Source of the DNA: Symbiodinium natans
Lineage: Eukaryota > Sar > Dinophyceae > Suessiales > Symbiodiniaceae
Direction: 5' to 3'
NCBI GenBank assembly: GCA_905221605.1
Contig: CAJNDS010002102.1
Coordinates: 1,169,147-1,233,146 of the forward strand
DNA length: 64,000 bases
This document shows positions 23,196 to 34,728 of the stretch, piece by piece. The number at the start of each line of letters is the position of its first letter. Position 1 is the stretch's first letter. A program made the position numbers and the translations under genes. The notes under the pieces are model-generated. The model saw nothing but the letters and a program-made list of their open reading frames with translations. It made no database searches and was not told the DNA's origin.

Positions 23196-25644
23196 TCAGC
23201 GGCGAGCCTCCTCAAGTTGCTTGCGGAGGCGGTCCACCTCGTCCTGGGGTCTTGGCTAGTCTACGGTCGTGCGTGGGCATGCGCCCGCGGTGGAGGCTTG
23301 ATTGATTTCTATGCCAATGCTGCGGTGCTAGAGTGCGTCTACTTGAGCTGTCACTGGCCACCCTTGCACTAGTAACATGCCTGCGGCCAATTCCGAGGGG
23401 GCAAGTCCCTGAAACAAGTCAGGAGAGTAGAATCTGCGCTTCTTGCCAGGACAGAAGATCCCTGGAGCGCAATTGAGCTTTCGAATCCCACAAAGAGGGG
23501 TCCTGATCTTCGGCGAGCGCAGCCTCCTGCTGCTTGGCCCATCCGCTCAATGACTCCTGCACATCCACTCCGGCTTGCTCGTACCTTGTGGCATCGTCAC
23601 GGTCCATGGAAACTAAGACATTGCTGAGAGAAGGTTGCCCCGTGGAGAGCTGACAAGCCAAGTTGCTCCTTGTTCCACTCGTCGAAGGCCTTCTCGGCCT
23701 CCTTCACGGTCTCGAAGACGCCCAGGAGGTACTTGTTGCCGAAGGAGTCGATCGCCTCGGACTTGTAGAGCTTCTCCGCAGTACCCCAGTTGTGCTTGAA
23801 CCTGGCGTTCAAGATGCGGGAGTTGCTTTTAACATTTCACCTTCTCTGAGAATTGAAAAGATGTCCAGTTGCTAAGGCTCCCGCTCACCCTCGAGGACGG
23901 CAGGGATCTTGGCCAAGTCGGCGAGCATCTCCTCGTCCAGAGGCGGCATGGGCGTGTCGGAGTACTTGGGCATGACCTTGAAGATCTCCTTGACGATGTC
24001 CGCCTGGCAAAAAGCACAACAACGACACAGCTACAACGCTCAGCTCTATGCCCACCGCGCGCGCTCCCAGCCTTGGTCTTGCCGGCCACCTTCTTCTGGG
24101 AACGGAAGAAGGCCTTCAGGTCCTCCACCTTCTTCTCGTTGGCCTCCCGGGCCTCGTAGTACGGCCCGATGAGATCGGTCGCCGTCTTCAGGAACTCCTC
24201 TGGCGCAGTCCTGGTGTTGAACTCCTTGACCTCCGCCTCGGAATGGTTCGCCTTGTAGTCCTCGATCTCCTGTGCCACACCCACGCAGTAGTCTACGCGA
24301 GGCATGTCATGTCATGTAACTTTGGCACTCTCCGCATTATGCAAACTGCAGTGCGAAATCTGAGAGCGGGTAATTTGAGCAAACCTGAACACTATAGTCA
24401 CGAGCCCAGAAGCTATAACCAACGTCGACACTGTCTACACGCACATGTGCACATCTGGCGGAAGCAAGCGGGCTCCTGCGCCAGCGCCAAAGCCTTCTGG
24501 GCGAGGCGCTCGTGCAAGACCCGGGGGAACCTCACCTTGAAGTCGTCGGAGGGCGGGTTCTCCTTCAGCATCTTGTCGATCTCACCCTTCAGCTCTTTCG
24601 GGGCGCTGCTGGCGCTGTTGGCCTTGGAGATGAAGTCGTGGACCTTCTCCGCGGTGTCCTTGGAGAACTTGTAGGCGTCCTCAAAGGGGGCGCTGTCGGA
24701 GACCTCCTTGTCCTCGGCCTCGGCCACGCGCGCCTTCATGGACGCGTACATCCAGCGGCGGTCGGCGTCGCGGTCGATCTCCACGACGCGTCGCTTCAGG
24801 CCGAAGTCGTAGGAGACCAGGGCCGCCTTGTTCTTCAGAGCATCGTAGTCTGGAGTCCGCTGCTCCGCGTCCTGCATCAGGGGCACGGTAGTCTGGCGTC
24901 CTTTCTGTGATTGCTACAAGAACATGCGGGAGATCCCGGGGCCTTCTTGTAGTCATCCTTCTCCTGAGCGCTTGACTCAACAGCAAGTGTTAGAAGATGG
25001 GGAAAGCCCAAAGCACCGCTTCGTAATTAAAAGATAAGGACTCTTTACATGCTGCAAGACAACGTGCATGATTCCGGAGCTTTCCTGGCTTTCCTGCACA
25101 AGGACTCACTGTGCGCCCAAGCATCGTTGTCGAAGAACTTCTTGAGGACCTTGGCGAAGGACTGGATCTTCTCCTCTGGCAGGTCCTGGCTGAAGGTGTC
25201 GCTCTTGCGGAACTTCTTGTCGAACTCGTTCTGCGCCTGCTTCAGGATCAAAGCTTGCTCATCCTTGCTCAGGGAATCCTTCCAGGCGTAGAAGTCATCC
25301 TTGAAGCCTCGCATGGCCGTTCGGCTCTGCCGCGAAGACGCCGGCGCAGTGCCAGTCAGGAAGGAGGTCCTCATGTCTTGCGATGTGAAGCATGACGCCG
25401 TGCTCGACTGCGCAGGACTATGCGTGACATTCCGCTAGCGTCGCTACTTTTATTGCTCCCATGTTCCCACTTAAGATGTGCGACTTGGGCAACCTCACCT
25501 CCTTAAGTAGTTGAAGCGTCATACGTCCAGCCGTAACACCGCGTTTGTTGCATGCCAAAGGCTCTGCTGGGATCCCAGGAGCGAGACCAGAAGCCAGGAG
25601 GAGCCAGCGAGCAGCAAAGATGATAAAAGCCGAGACTGCGTCAT
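23196..25644 (-). CDS. Array copy 5: plastid-targeted helical protein
   Basis: Exons: 25568-25644, 25123-25369, 24943-24963, 24470-24871, 24072-24269, 23885-24003, 23667-23801, 23503-23584, 23196-23243; 442 residues. The signal peptide is a variant shared with copy 7 (MTQSRLLSSLLLAGSSW). Intron 7 (23585-23666) is unrelated to that of copies 1-4 and 6 but clearly related to that of copies 8 and 9, though it lies at exactly the same position. Introns 2 and 3 resemble copies 1, 6, 7 and 8. Confidence 0.85.
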
Positions 25645-25813
25645 CCCTGGGGACAGGGGGGGGACAGGGCTCTATAGGCATCTAGTCTGGCAACCCTTTG
25701 CACCTTTGCCATGATGCCTATGCCGCACCCTGACGTGCATCGATCCCTGTTCAGGGTGACCAGTGCTTAGCCAAGCGTCTGGACCAAGGCGATTCTCTGA
25801 GTAAGGTCTGCTG

Positions 25814-25834
25814 CTTGGGCCAAAAATCCTGAAG
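25814..25834 (-). other. Relic spliced leader upstream of copy 5
   Basis: CTTGGGCCAAAAATCCTGAAG on plus, 170 bases before the ATG, the spacing seen in copies 5, 6, 9 and 10. Confidence 0.65.
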
Positions 25835-26249
25835 TCATCGGTCTGATGCTCGCCTGCTATGTTGCGCTGAGTCGTTCTTGGCCCTTTGGGGTTTCCCAAA
25901 CACCCGAAGCAGGGGGGGGATCCCTTCTTGGAGGGTCTTGGTGTAGGGATGCACTGCAACTTGTTTGACGCAGGCCCTAACTTTTTGGAAGCTAACTCCT
26001 TCCGCCACAGCAACGTTAACTAGACAATGACTCTGCGTCCTCCACAGGCAACGCTTCTAGAATGAATTTAACGACGATGCCACCTGAATGGACTGAATGC
26101 GGCCCTCGTGGTTCATGCTCATGACGCAACTGCACAAGGAACAAATGTGGGAGGGGGGATCTGTTTGCTGTTAGGGTGGTTATTTAGCATCCGCCGCAAT
26201 CAGCCATCATGTTCCTTTTCTTGGCCCTCGCAGTCAAAAACTGTCAATC

Positions 26250-26261
26250 GCGCTCGAGCGC
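26250..26261. repeat. Array 3'-flank palindrome, unit 6
   Basis: Perfect GCGCTCGAGCGC, preceded by AGTCAAAAACTG and followed by GGTGAAGAACTGATAAGG. Confidence 0.8.
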
Positions 26262-26795
26262 ATGCTTGGGTGAAGAACTGATAAGGCCGCCGCATAAGAT
26301 TGCAAAGCGCCTGAGGGTCTCACGAGCCGGTACAAATACGTGCTACGGTGCCCAGTTGCGTCGATCTTCGAGACACTGGGGCTTGTCCCTCCACAGCAGG
26401 CCGTGATCTGGTTGGGTGACGGTTGAATCTGTCTCCAATGCGGCACCCTTCTTATGTAATTAGCACTTTTCCTCGATGTCGCATCCATGCTGTCTGAACT
26501 TTGTCAACCAACCCTTTGCAGCATGAAGATTGCCTAATGAGCACACCCTTTTTTCCACAACGGAAGGAGGAGGAGCCTGACTGAACTGATTAGCCGAGCT
26601 TGGGGGGTGCCTAAGTTTTGAATAGTTACCCCATCGGCACAATCGACTGTGTGATGTATGATGTAGTCTACACGCAGAGGTTTCTCCGGGCCTTGTGGCT
26701 GTTTCCGATAATGCTTGATAAACAGTCGATATGTTGGGGAAAAGATCTCACAAACCGCTGTGGGCCTGAAATGCAAGCTCGGTGGCTTTCCTGCC

Positions 26796-29410
26796 TCAGC
26801 GGCGTGCCTCCTCAAGTTGCTTGCGGAGGCGATCCACCTCGTCCTGGGAGGGCAGGCCGCGGTGACGTCATGGGTTTTGGATATGTTGTGGCATTGTGAC
26901 TTGTGAAGTCTTGGTTGCGCTATACATGGGTGCCCATTTCTGCTTCATGGGTCTTCTATAACCCCCCGACCCCCAAAGAAGGGCAATAAGGGCGTTGCGC
27001 TTTTCTTTGTGAAGAGGGTGCATGTTGATGCCACAGATACTCCGTGCGTACGAGGCACACGAGGCGCTTCTCAAAGCATCATTAATGCGTTTCAGTAGCT
27101 CTGGGTGTGCAGTTGTCATGTGCTTGCACCCTCACCCTCGACCCACAACCTTCGGGTTGTAATCTCCGCTATCATCGCTTTGGCATGCATTGTGCACCTG
27201 TCGTCGGGGTGTCCTGGTCTTCGGCCAGCGCCGCCTCCTGCTGCTTCGCCCAGCCGCTCAGGGACTCCTGGACATCCACTCCGGCTTGCTCGTACCTTGC
27301 AACTCAGCGCTTTGCTGCGTGATCCCGGAGGCATGAGGTCAGGATGTCCCCGCCCCCCCCCCCCCCCCCCCCCCGCGACACTCGGGGCCTTTTATTCCTT
27401 CTTAGGCCCTATTTGCTCCGTCCAACCACGTCAAATGTTTGGATCCAGGGCGCTCTTTGTTCCACTCGTCGAAGGCCTTCTCGGCCTCCTTCACGGTCTC
27501 GAAGACGCCCAGGAGGTACTTGTTGCCGAAGGAGTCGATGGCCTCGGACTTGTAGAGCTTCTCTGCGGTACCCCAGTTGTGCTTGAACCTGGCGTCCAGG
27601 ATGGCAGGAATTGCTTCAAGCAATTTAGCCTCTGAACACACAACCAGTTGCTAAGGCTGCCGCTCACCCTCGAGGACGGCAGGGATCTTGGCCAAGTCGG
27701 CGAGCATCTCCTCGTCCAGAGGCGGCATGGGCGTGTCGGAGTACTTGGGCATGACCTTGAAGATCTCCTTGACGATGTCCGCCTGGCAAAAAGCACAACA
27801 ACGACACAGCTACAACGCTCAGCTCTATGCCCACCGCGCGCGCTCCCAGCCTTCGTCTTGCCGGCCACTTTCTTCTGGGAGCGGAAGAAGGCCTTCAGGT
27901 CCTCCACCTTCTTCTCGTTGGCCTCGCGGGCCTCGTAGTACGGCCCGATGAGATCGGTCGCCGTCTTCAGGAACTCCTCTGGCGCAGTCCTGGTGTTGAA
28001 CTCCTTGACCTCCGCCTCGGAATGGTTCGCCTTGTAGTCCTCGATCTCCTGTGCCCAACCCACGCAGTCGTCTACGCGAGCACTAACGAATCATGTCATG
28101 TCATTTTGCGTGCTCTCTGCATGATGCAAACTGCAGTGCGAAATTTGACCGTGGGTAGTTTGAGCGAGCCGGAACACTACAGTCACGAGCCCAGAAACTA
28201 CAACCAACGTCTACACGCAGACATCGCCACAACAGCGGAAGCAAGCGGGCTCCTGCGCCAGCGCCAAAGCCTTCTGGGCGAGGCGCTCGTGCAAGACCCG
28301 GGGGAACCTCACCTTGAAGTCGTCGGAGGGCGGGTTCTCCTTCAGCATCTTGTCGATCTCACCCTTCAGCTCTTTCGGGGCGCTGCTGGCGCTGTTGGCC
28401 TTGGAGATGAAGTCGTGGACCTTCTCCGCGGTGTCCTTGGAGAACTTGTAGGCGTCCTCAAAGGGGGCGCTGTCGGAGACCTCCTTGTCCTCGGCCTCGG
28501 CCACGCGCGCCTTCATGGACGCGTACATCCAGCGGCGGTCGGCGTCGCGGTCGATCTCCACGACGCGTCGCTTCAGGCCGAAGTCGTAGGAGACCAGGGC
28601 CGCCTTGTTCTTCAGAGCATCGTAGTCTGGAGTCCGCTGCTCCGCGTCCTGCATCAGGGGCACAGTAGTCTGGAGTCCTTTCTGTGATTGCTACAAGAAC
28701 ATGCGGGAGATCTCGGGGCCTTCTTGTAGTCATCCTTCTCCTGAGCACTTGACTCAACAGCAAATTTTAGAAGATGGGGAAAGCCCAAGCACCGGTTCGT
28801 AATCAAAAGATAAGGACTCTTTACATTCTGCACGGCAACGTGCATGATTCCGGAGCTTTCCTGGCTTTCCTGCACAAGAACTACTCGTGCATCCGGGCAT
28901 CGTTGTCGAAGAACTTCTTGAGGACCTTGGCGAACGACTGGATCTTCTCCTCTGGCAGGTCCTGGCTGAAGGTGTCGCTCTTGCGGAACTTCTTGTCGAA
29001 CTCGTTCTGCGCCTGCTTCAGGATCAAAGCTTGCTCATCCTTGCTCAGGGAATCCTTCCAGGCGTAGAAGTCATCCTTGAAGCCTCGCATGGCCGTTCGG
29101 CTCTGCCGCGAAGACGCCGGCGCAGTGCCGGTCAGGAAGGAGGTCCTCACGTCTTGCGACGTGATACTCGACTGCTCAGGACTATCTGCGGCATTCCGCT
29201 AGCATCGCTACTCTTTTTGCACGCATGTGCCCTCGTAAGATGTCCAACATGGGCAACCTCCGCTGCTTATTTGAAGTGCATTTGAAGAGCCCCATGTTCA
29301 GCCACACCGTGATTTGCGTGCCAAAGGCTCTGCTGGGATCCCAGAAGCGAGACCAGAAGCCAGGACGAGGCAGCAAGCAGCAAAGACGGCAAAATCCGAG
29401 ACTGCGTCAT
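26796..29410 (-). CDS. Array copy 6: plastid-targeted helical protein
   Basis: Exons: 29334-29410, 28899-29145, 28720-28740, 28247-28648, 27851-28048, 27664-27782, 27454-27588, 27214-27295, 26796-26843; 442 residues. It is the clearest mosaic: intron 7 is the copy 1-4 type, the 3' end of intron 6 is the copy 9/10 type, and introns 2-3 match copies 1, 7 and 8. Intron 7 contains a run of more than 20 C (27353-27374), the expanded form of a C-rich stretch seen in copies 1-4. Confidence 0.85.
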
Positions 29411-29581
29411 CCCTGGGCTGCGTGACTTCGGGAAAAGGCTTCAGGTTGTTTTTAAAGCCTCTTGGTGCTTGTAATTGCTTGTGTGAGACAACAACGATCC
29501 ACTCACAACGGGCTCACGAATTGGCCAAGTGGCTCAAGCAAGCGGTCGAAACCTTTCCAGGGCAAGATCCTGCTCTATGCA

Positions 29582-29602
29582 CTTGGGCCAAAATTCCTGG
29601 GC
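29582..29602 (-). other. Relic spliced leader upstream of copy 6
   Basis: CTTGGGCCAAAATTCCTGGGC on plus; about 170 bases before the ATG. Confidence 0.65.
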
Positions 29603-29672
29603 GACATCGCTCATGCACCTCGTGCTGGCGAATGTTGCGAGGACAAAGGATGCCAGATGCTGTGCAACACAA

Positions 29673-29674
<2 letters not shown>

Positions 29675-29714
<40 letters not shown>
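29675..29714. repeat. CA dinucleotide microsatellite
   Basis: About 19 uninterrupted CA units, ending in CACGCACGC. Confidence 0.95.
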
Positions 29715-29718
<4 letters not shown>

Positions 29719-29821
29719 GCTTACACTTGAAACAAGAACACAGACATAGACACGGACACGGACGCAGGCGCAATTCAATGCGTCTTTCCGGAATGCGGCC
29801 TCTGGTCAAAAACCACTAATT

Positions 29822-29833
29822 GCGCCCGAGCGC
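29822..29833. repeat. Array 3'-flank palindrome variant, unit 7
   Basis: GCGCCCGAGCGC, one change from the perfect palindrome, with GGTCAAAAACCAC before and GAAGAACTGGTGAGGCA after. Confidence 0.75.
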
Positions 29834-30314
29834 GTGCATCCACGAAGAACTGGTGAGGCAGCTATTGCGTTGATACTCCTCTGGAAGTGAGGAGAACCTA
29901 TTCAGAATATCTTGACTTTCCTGATGTTGCCCAGTATCGGTCTTCCAGATACTGGCAGAGGTTGTCTCCAGGCCCCCAGAGCGGCCAAGTTTCGGCAAGT
30001 GGAAAAACCCTTTCCTTTTAACTCGTAATGGGCACGGCGCCACTGAGCGCCCCCAGAACCCTGAATTTTGCTGAAGCCATGGGTGGGGGGGGGGGGGGGG
30101 GGGGCACTGCAGCACTGTGTGGACATGCCTCATACAGGAGTTGATGTGTTACCGAGATGTCTTGTCAACCTCCTTACTCCCGACTCATGAATCAGGGTGG
30201 AGGGGATGTTGGTGGCTGACGACTGGAAGCAAGGTATAGACTTACACTGCAGCCCCTTTAAGTGGCCGCTGTGGGAGAAAGTAGAGCTGCCTGGAGTTCA
30301 CTGAGCTTGGCCTC

Positions 30315-33272
30315 TCAGCGGCGTGCCTCCTCAAGCTGCTTGCGGAGGCGGTCCACTTCGTCCTGGCAGGGAGGTCTTGGGCATGGTGACCCCAATCAAA
30401 CACACGGGCCCGGCATTCGTTTTTTTAATTTTGGAAGCTTGTTACATTGTGCCGCAGCCATGCCCTTGTCTTTGGCGCAACCCGGTACAGTAAAGAAGGG
30501 CAGACTCAACAAGAAGGAACCTGCAGGTGCAGCCCAAACAGAGCTGCCCAGTACTGCACGTGCATCACCGGTCGGGATCAAAGTGTGCCGCTATTTGACT
30601 TTGGCGCAACGTAAGTTGCCGAAGCCACGACCACAAAGCAAAGCTGGTCAGCACAGTCACTTCACTGATGCTTCACTCTGACCTGCTGCACATTGGCACA
30701 ACATTTCCTAGCACGAGGGCCTGTGCTAACCGAGAATCAAACCTCAATTGGGGGAATCAAACACCAACTCCAAAGACGTCATAGGCAATCACAACTGTTC
30801 ACAAACATCTACATCTACATGCAAACATTGGCGTGTTGCTCAACAACCGATCATGCCGTATGCGCGTTGCACCCACATTGCTCGGACTGCAGGGGCTGCT
30901 CCAGGCAAATGCTTGCAAGCAAATACTTGTGGCAACCACACTGCTGTAGCTGCAAATACGGTCATGATTGGTCATCCTTTTGGAAGAAGTGTATCCTGCC
31001 CGCAATTCCGGAACAGCACTCCCTATGATCTTGGAACCCCTGTTAATCCTCTCCTGGTCTTCGGCAAGCGCCGCCTCCTGCTGCTTGGCCCAGCCGCTCA
31101 AGGACTCCTGCACGTCCACTCCGGCTTGCTCGTACCTTGGGTGGCTTCTTTGCAGTGGTCAAGAAAGTATTTTCTACCGATTAGGAAACAAATTGCGAAG
31201 CTTCCGAGAGCTTTCGAAGCAAATGCTGCGGTCCGAAATGCTCCTTGTTCCACTCGTCGAAGGCCTTCTCGGCCTCCTTCACGGTCTCGAAGACGCCCAG
31301 GAGGTACTTGTTGCCGAAAGAGTCGATCGCCTCGGACTTGTAGAGCTTCTCCGCGGTACCCCAGTTGTGCTTGAACCTGGCATTCAAGATGCGGGAGTTG
31401 CTTTTAACATTTCACCTTCATCGAGAATTGCAAAGATGGCCAGTTGCTAAGGCTCCCGCTCACCCTCGAGGACGGCAGGGATCTTGGCCAAGTCGGCGAG
31501 CATCTCCTCGTCCAGAGGCGGCATGGGCGTGTCGGAGTACTTGGGCATGACCTTGAAGATCTCCTTGACGATGTCCGCCTGGCAAAGCACAAAAAAACGA
31601 CACAGCTACAGCGCCCTAGAACACACTTGTACAGTACGCTACTACGCTCCTGGTGATCTCTGGCACTGATTTGACGCCACCGTGCACGCCCCCAGCCTTC
31701 GTCTTGCCGGCCACTTTCTTCTGGGAGCGGAAGAAGGCCTTCAGGTCCTCCACCTTCTTCTCGTTGGCCTCGCGGGCCTCGTAGTACGGCCCGATGAGAT
31801 CGGTCGCCGTCTTCAGGAACTCCTCTGGCGCAGTCCTGGTGTTGAACTCCTTGACCTCCGCCTCGGAATGGTTCGCCTTGTAGTCCTCGATCTCCTGTGC
31901 CCAACCCACGCAGTCGTCTACACGAGCACTAACGAATCATGTCATGTCACTTTGCGTGCTCTCTGCATGATGCCAACTGCAGTGCGAAATTTGACCGCGG
32001 GTAGTTTGCGCAAACCGGAACACTACAGTCACGAGCCCAGAAACCCAGAAACTATGACCAACGTCTACACGCAGACATCGCCCCAGCAGCGGAAGCAAGC
32101 GGGCTCCTGCGCCAGCGCCAAAGCCTTCTGGGCGAGGCGCTCGTGCAAGACCCGGGGGAACCTCACCTTGAAGTCGTCGGAGGGCGGGTTCTCCTTCAGC
32201 ATCTTGTCGATCTCACCCTTCAGCTCTTTCGGGGCGCTGCTGGCGCTGTTGGCCTTGGAGATGAAGTCGTGGACCTTTTCCGCGGTGTCCTTGGAGAACT
32301 TGTAGGCGTCCTCAAAGGGGGCGCTGTCGGAGACCTCCTTGTCCTCGGCCTCGGCCACGCGCGCCTTCATGGACGCGTACATCCAGCGGCGGTCGGCGTC
32401 GCGGTCGATCTCCACGACGCGTCGCTTCAGGCCGAAGTCGTAGGAGACCAGGGCCGCCTTGTTCTTCAGAGCATCGTAGTCTGGAGTCCGCTGCTCCGCG
32501 TCCTGCATCAGGGGCACGGTAGTCTGGCGTCCTTTCTGTGATTGCTACAAGAACATGCGGGAGATCCCGGGGCCTTCTTGTAGTCATCCTTCTCCTGAGC
32601 ACTTGACTCAACAGCAAATTTTAGAAGATGGGGAAAGCCCAAGCACCGGTTCGTAATCAAAAGATAAGGACTCTTTACATTCTGCACGGCAACGTGCATG
32701 ATTCCGGAGCTTTCCTGGCTTTCCTGCACAAGAACTACCCGTGCATCCGGGCATCGTTGTCGAAGAACTTCTTGAGGACCTTGGCGAAGGACTGGATCTT
32801 CTCCTCTGGCAGGTCCTGGCTGAAGGTGTCGCTCTTGCGGAACTTCTTGTCGAACTCGTTCTGCGCCTGCTTCAGGATCAAAGCTTGCTCATCCTTGCTC
32901 AGGGAATCCTTCCATGCGTAGAAGTCATCCTTGAAGCCTCGCATGGCCGTTCGGCTCTGTCGCGAAGACGCCGGCGCAGTGCCAGTCAGGAAGGAGGTCC
33001 TCAGGTCTTGCGACGTGAAGCATGACGCCGTGCTCGACTGCGCAGGACTATGCGTGACATTCCGCTAGCGTCGCTGCTTTTATTACTCCCATGTTCCCAC
33101 TTAAGATGTGCGACTTGGGCAACCTCACCTCCTGAAGTAGTTGAAGCGTCATATGTTCAGCCAACACCGCGTTTGTTGCATGCCAAAGGCTCTGCTGGGA
33201 TCCCAGGAGCGAGACCAGAAGCCAGGAGGAGCCAGCGAGCAGCAAAGATGATAAAAGCCGAGACTGCGTCAT
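30315..33272 (-). CDS. Array copy 7: plastid-targeted helical protein
   Basis: Exons: 33196-33272, 32753-32999, 32574-32594, 32101-32502, 31697-31894, 31460-31578, 31242-31376, 31054-31135, 30315-30362; 442 residues. Intron 8 is much longer than in the other copies (30363-31053, 691 bases) and intron 5 is lengthened (31579-31696). Intron 8 has the donor CAG|GAGAGG. Intron 7 (31136-31241) resembles no other copy. Coding sequence is nevertheless almost unchanged, which indicates selection or conversion acting on exons. Confidence 0.85.
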
Positions 33273-33704
33273 CCCTGACCTCCGTGACAGAGAGGAAGGG
33301 GAGGGTTTCATAGCTAGGTTTTGATGAAAGCATTGGCAGCCCCAGGGGACTCGGTGGGTTTAGTCGCTCACTCTCGCACGAGGCAGGCAAGGTCCGTTAG
33401 TCTGTGTAAGACAAAGGGATGAGATGTCCATGCCAAGCCACAGAGAAAGTAAAACCTATTCCCGCCCCTTCAGACCCAACTACTACATCGGCATCGACCT
33501 CATTCAGTGAAACAACTACTGTAGATATGTGTACATACCGTCACTTTGGACCAGACACGGTGGGTTTAGGGTTTAGGAAGCCTAGGTAGGGGTTTAGGGG
33601 TTGATTGGTTGACCTGTGCTACGCTCGCTTTGGCAGGCATCACATGTGGCCAAGCGGCTGAACCAAGGAACCAAACACGTTCCAAGTCAAGGTCCTGCTG
33701 GGCT

Positions 33705-33725
33705 CTTGAGCCAAAAATCCTGCAG
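33705..33725 (-). other. Relic spliced leader upstream of copy 7
   Basis: CTTGAGCCAAAAATCCTGCAG on plus. Minus reads ATTTTTGGCTCAAG, the best-preserved 3' half of the leader in the array. About 430 bases before the ATG. Confidence 0.75.
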
Positions 33726-33730
33726 AAGTC

Positions 33731-33787
33731 CTAAAACCTAAACCCTAAACCCTAAAGCCTAAACCCTGAACCCTAAACCCTGAAACC
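33731..33787. repeat. Interstitial CCCTAAA tract
   Basis: About eight CCCTAAA-type units with some CCCTGAA variants, directly beside the relic leader of copy 7. Confidence 0.85.
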
Positions 33788-34079
33788 ACAAACCCTATTT
33801 TTCGCGGCCCACAGCCCTTCGATAGGTTGAGACCGGCATCATGGATAATCATGTGCCAGGGGCATTGTCCAAGCGAACATAGTACGTTTGATCTGGTATC
33901 CCTGCCTCGGCCTAGCCTCAACTTCCACTTACCCAAGGTCACAATGTGAAACAACCGCAGCAACGGTCTCAAGCTGTCGGCGATTGAGGGCTTTAAGCTT
34001 GCAAGGCCTGGAGCTTCTTAGGGTTTAATCGCTCACACTCGGACAAGCCAGGCGAGGCACACAGGTTCCACAGTCTCTT

Positions 34080-34123
34080 CTTAGGGTTTAGGGTTTAGGG
34101 TTTAGGGTTCAGGGTTTAGGGTC
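34080..34123. repeat. Interstitial TTTAGGG tract
   Basis: Six TTTAGGG-type units, inverted relative to the tract at 33731-33787, about 290 bases away. Confidence 0.9.
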
Positions 34124-34161
34124 TCTTCAAGGCTTTCTTGCTCCCAAAAATCTCTGCTGCT

Positions 34162-34173
34162 GCGCTCGAGCGC
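34162..34173. repeat. Array 3'-flank palindrome, unit 8
   Basis: Perfect GCGCTCGAGCGC followed by TGTGAAGAACTGGCCAGGCA. Confidence 0.8.
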
Positions 34174-34728
34174 ATCCCATCTGTGAAGAACTGGCCAGGC
34201 ATCTGTTGCAAAAGTTTGCAAAGGACCCAGCAACGTCAAGAGCTAATCGGTGCATCGCACAAATTTGGCGACTCAGACACTCTCATGGAGTCTCGGTGCC
34301 CCGCTGAATCGGTCTTCGAGACAACGGGGGCTTCTCCAAAGCGGCAGAGGGCACAAATCTTGTGCACGAATGGATGGTTGTACACTATGTCGTACTCAGA
34401 GAAAAACAGTATATGCAAGTCTCGACGCTCTGCTATCACCCCAAAAAAACTTGCTGTCGCCACACGCCAAAGCTAGCTTATCGCATTGCTCCAGTGTCTG
34501 CTTCATGACCATGTTGACCAGTGTTCGGAACTAAAGGGCTGAAGCAAGTTGGACCGACTTAACGACCACCTTCCATATCCTCTAATGCCATATGGGGCAC
34601 CTCGATCTGGGGCCCTAAGCAATAAGCCCTAAACCCTTAAATAAACCCTGAAACCCTGAACGCTAATAAGCCTAAACCCTAGCAGCAACCACGTCTCGGA
34701 GGATCTTTGTAGCCACCTTGGAGCTGCC

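Larger units (their letters stand above)
25645..26795. other. Spacer between copies 5 and 6
   Basis: No supported gene. Holds the relic leader at 25814-25834, the palindromic element at 26250-26261 and its companion CGATCTTCGAGACACTGGGG near 26360. Confidence 0.5.
29411..30314. other. Spacer between copies 6 and 7
   Basis: No supported gene. It contains a relic leader (29582-29602), a CA microsatellite (29675-29714), a palindromic element variant (29822-29833) and a poly-G run near 30085-30103. Confidence 0.5.
33273..34728. other. Spacer between copies 7 and 8
   Basis: No supported gene. It holds a relic leader (33705-33725), CCCTAAA tracts at 33731-33787 and 34614-34681, an oppositely oriented TTTAGGG tract at 34080-34123, and the palindromic element at 34162-34173 with its companion GGTCTTCGAGACAACGGGGG near 34312. 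Confidence 0.6.

Noticed and set aside
27827-28687. Long plus-strand open frame (286 codons) and similar ones opposite exons 4-5 in every copy
   Set aside because: They lie exactly antisense to conserved minus-strand exons and run on through introns. Their openness follows from the GC-rich third positions of the real gene, and they lack family motifs.
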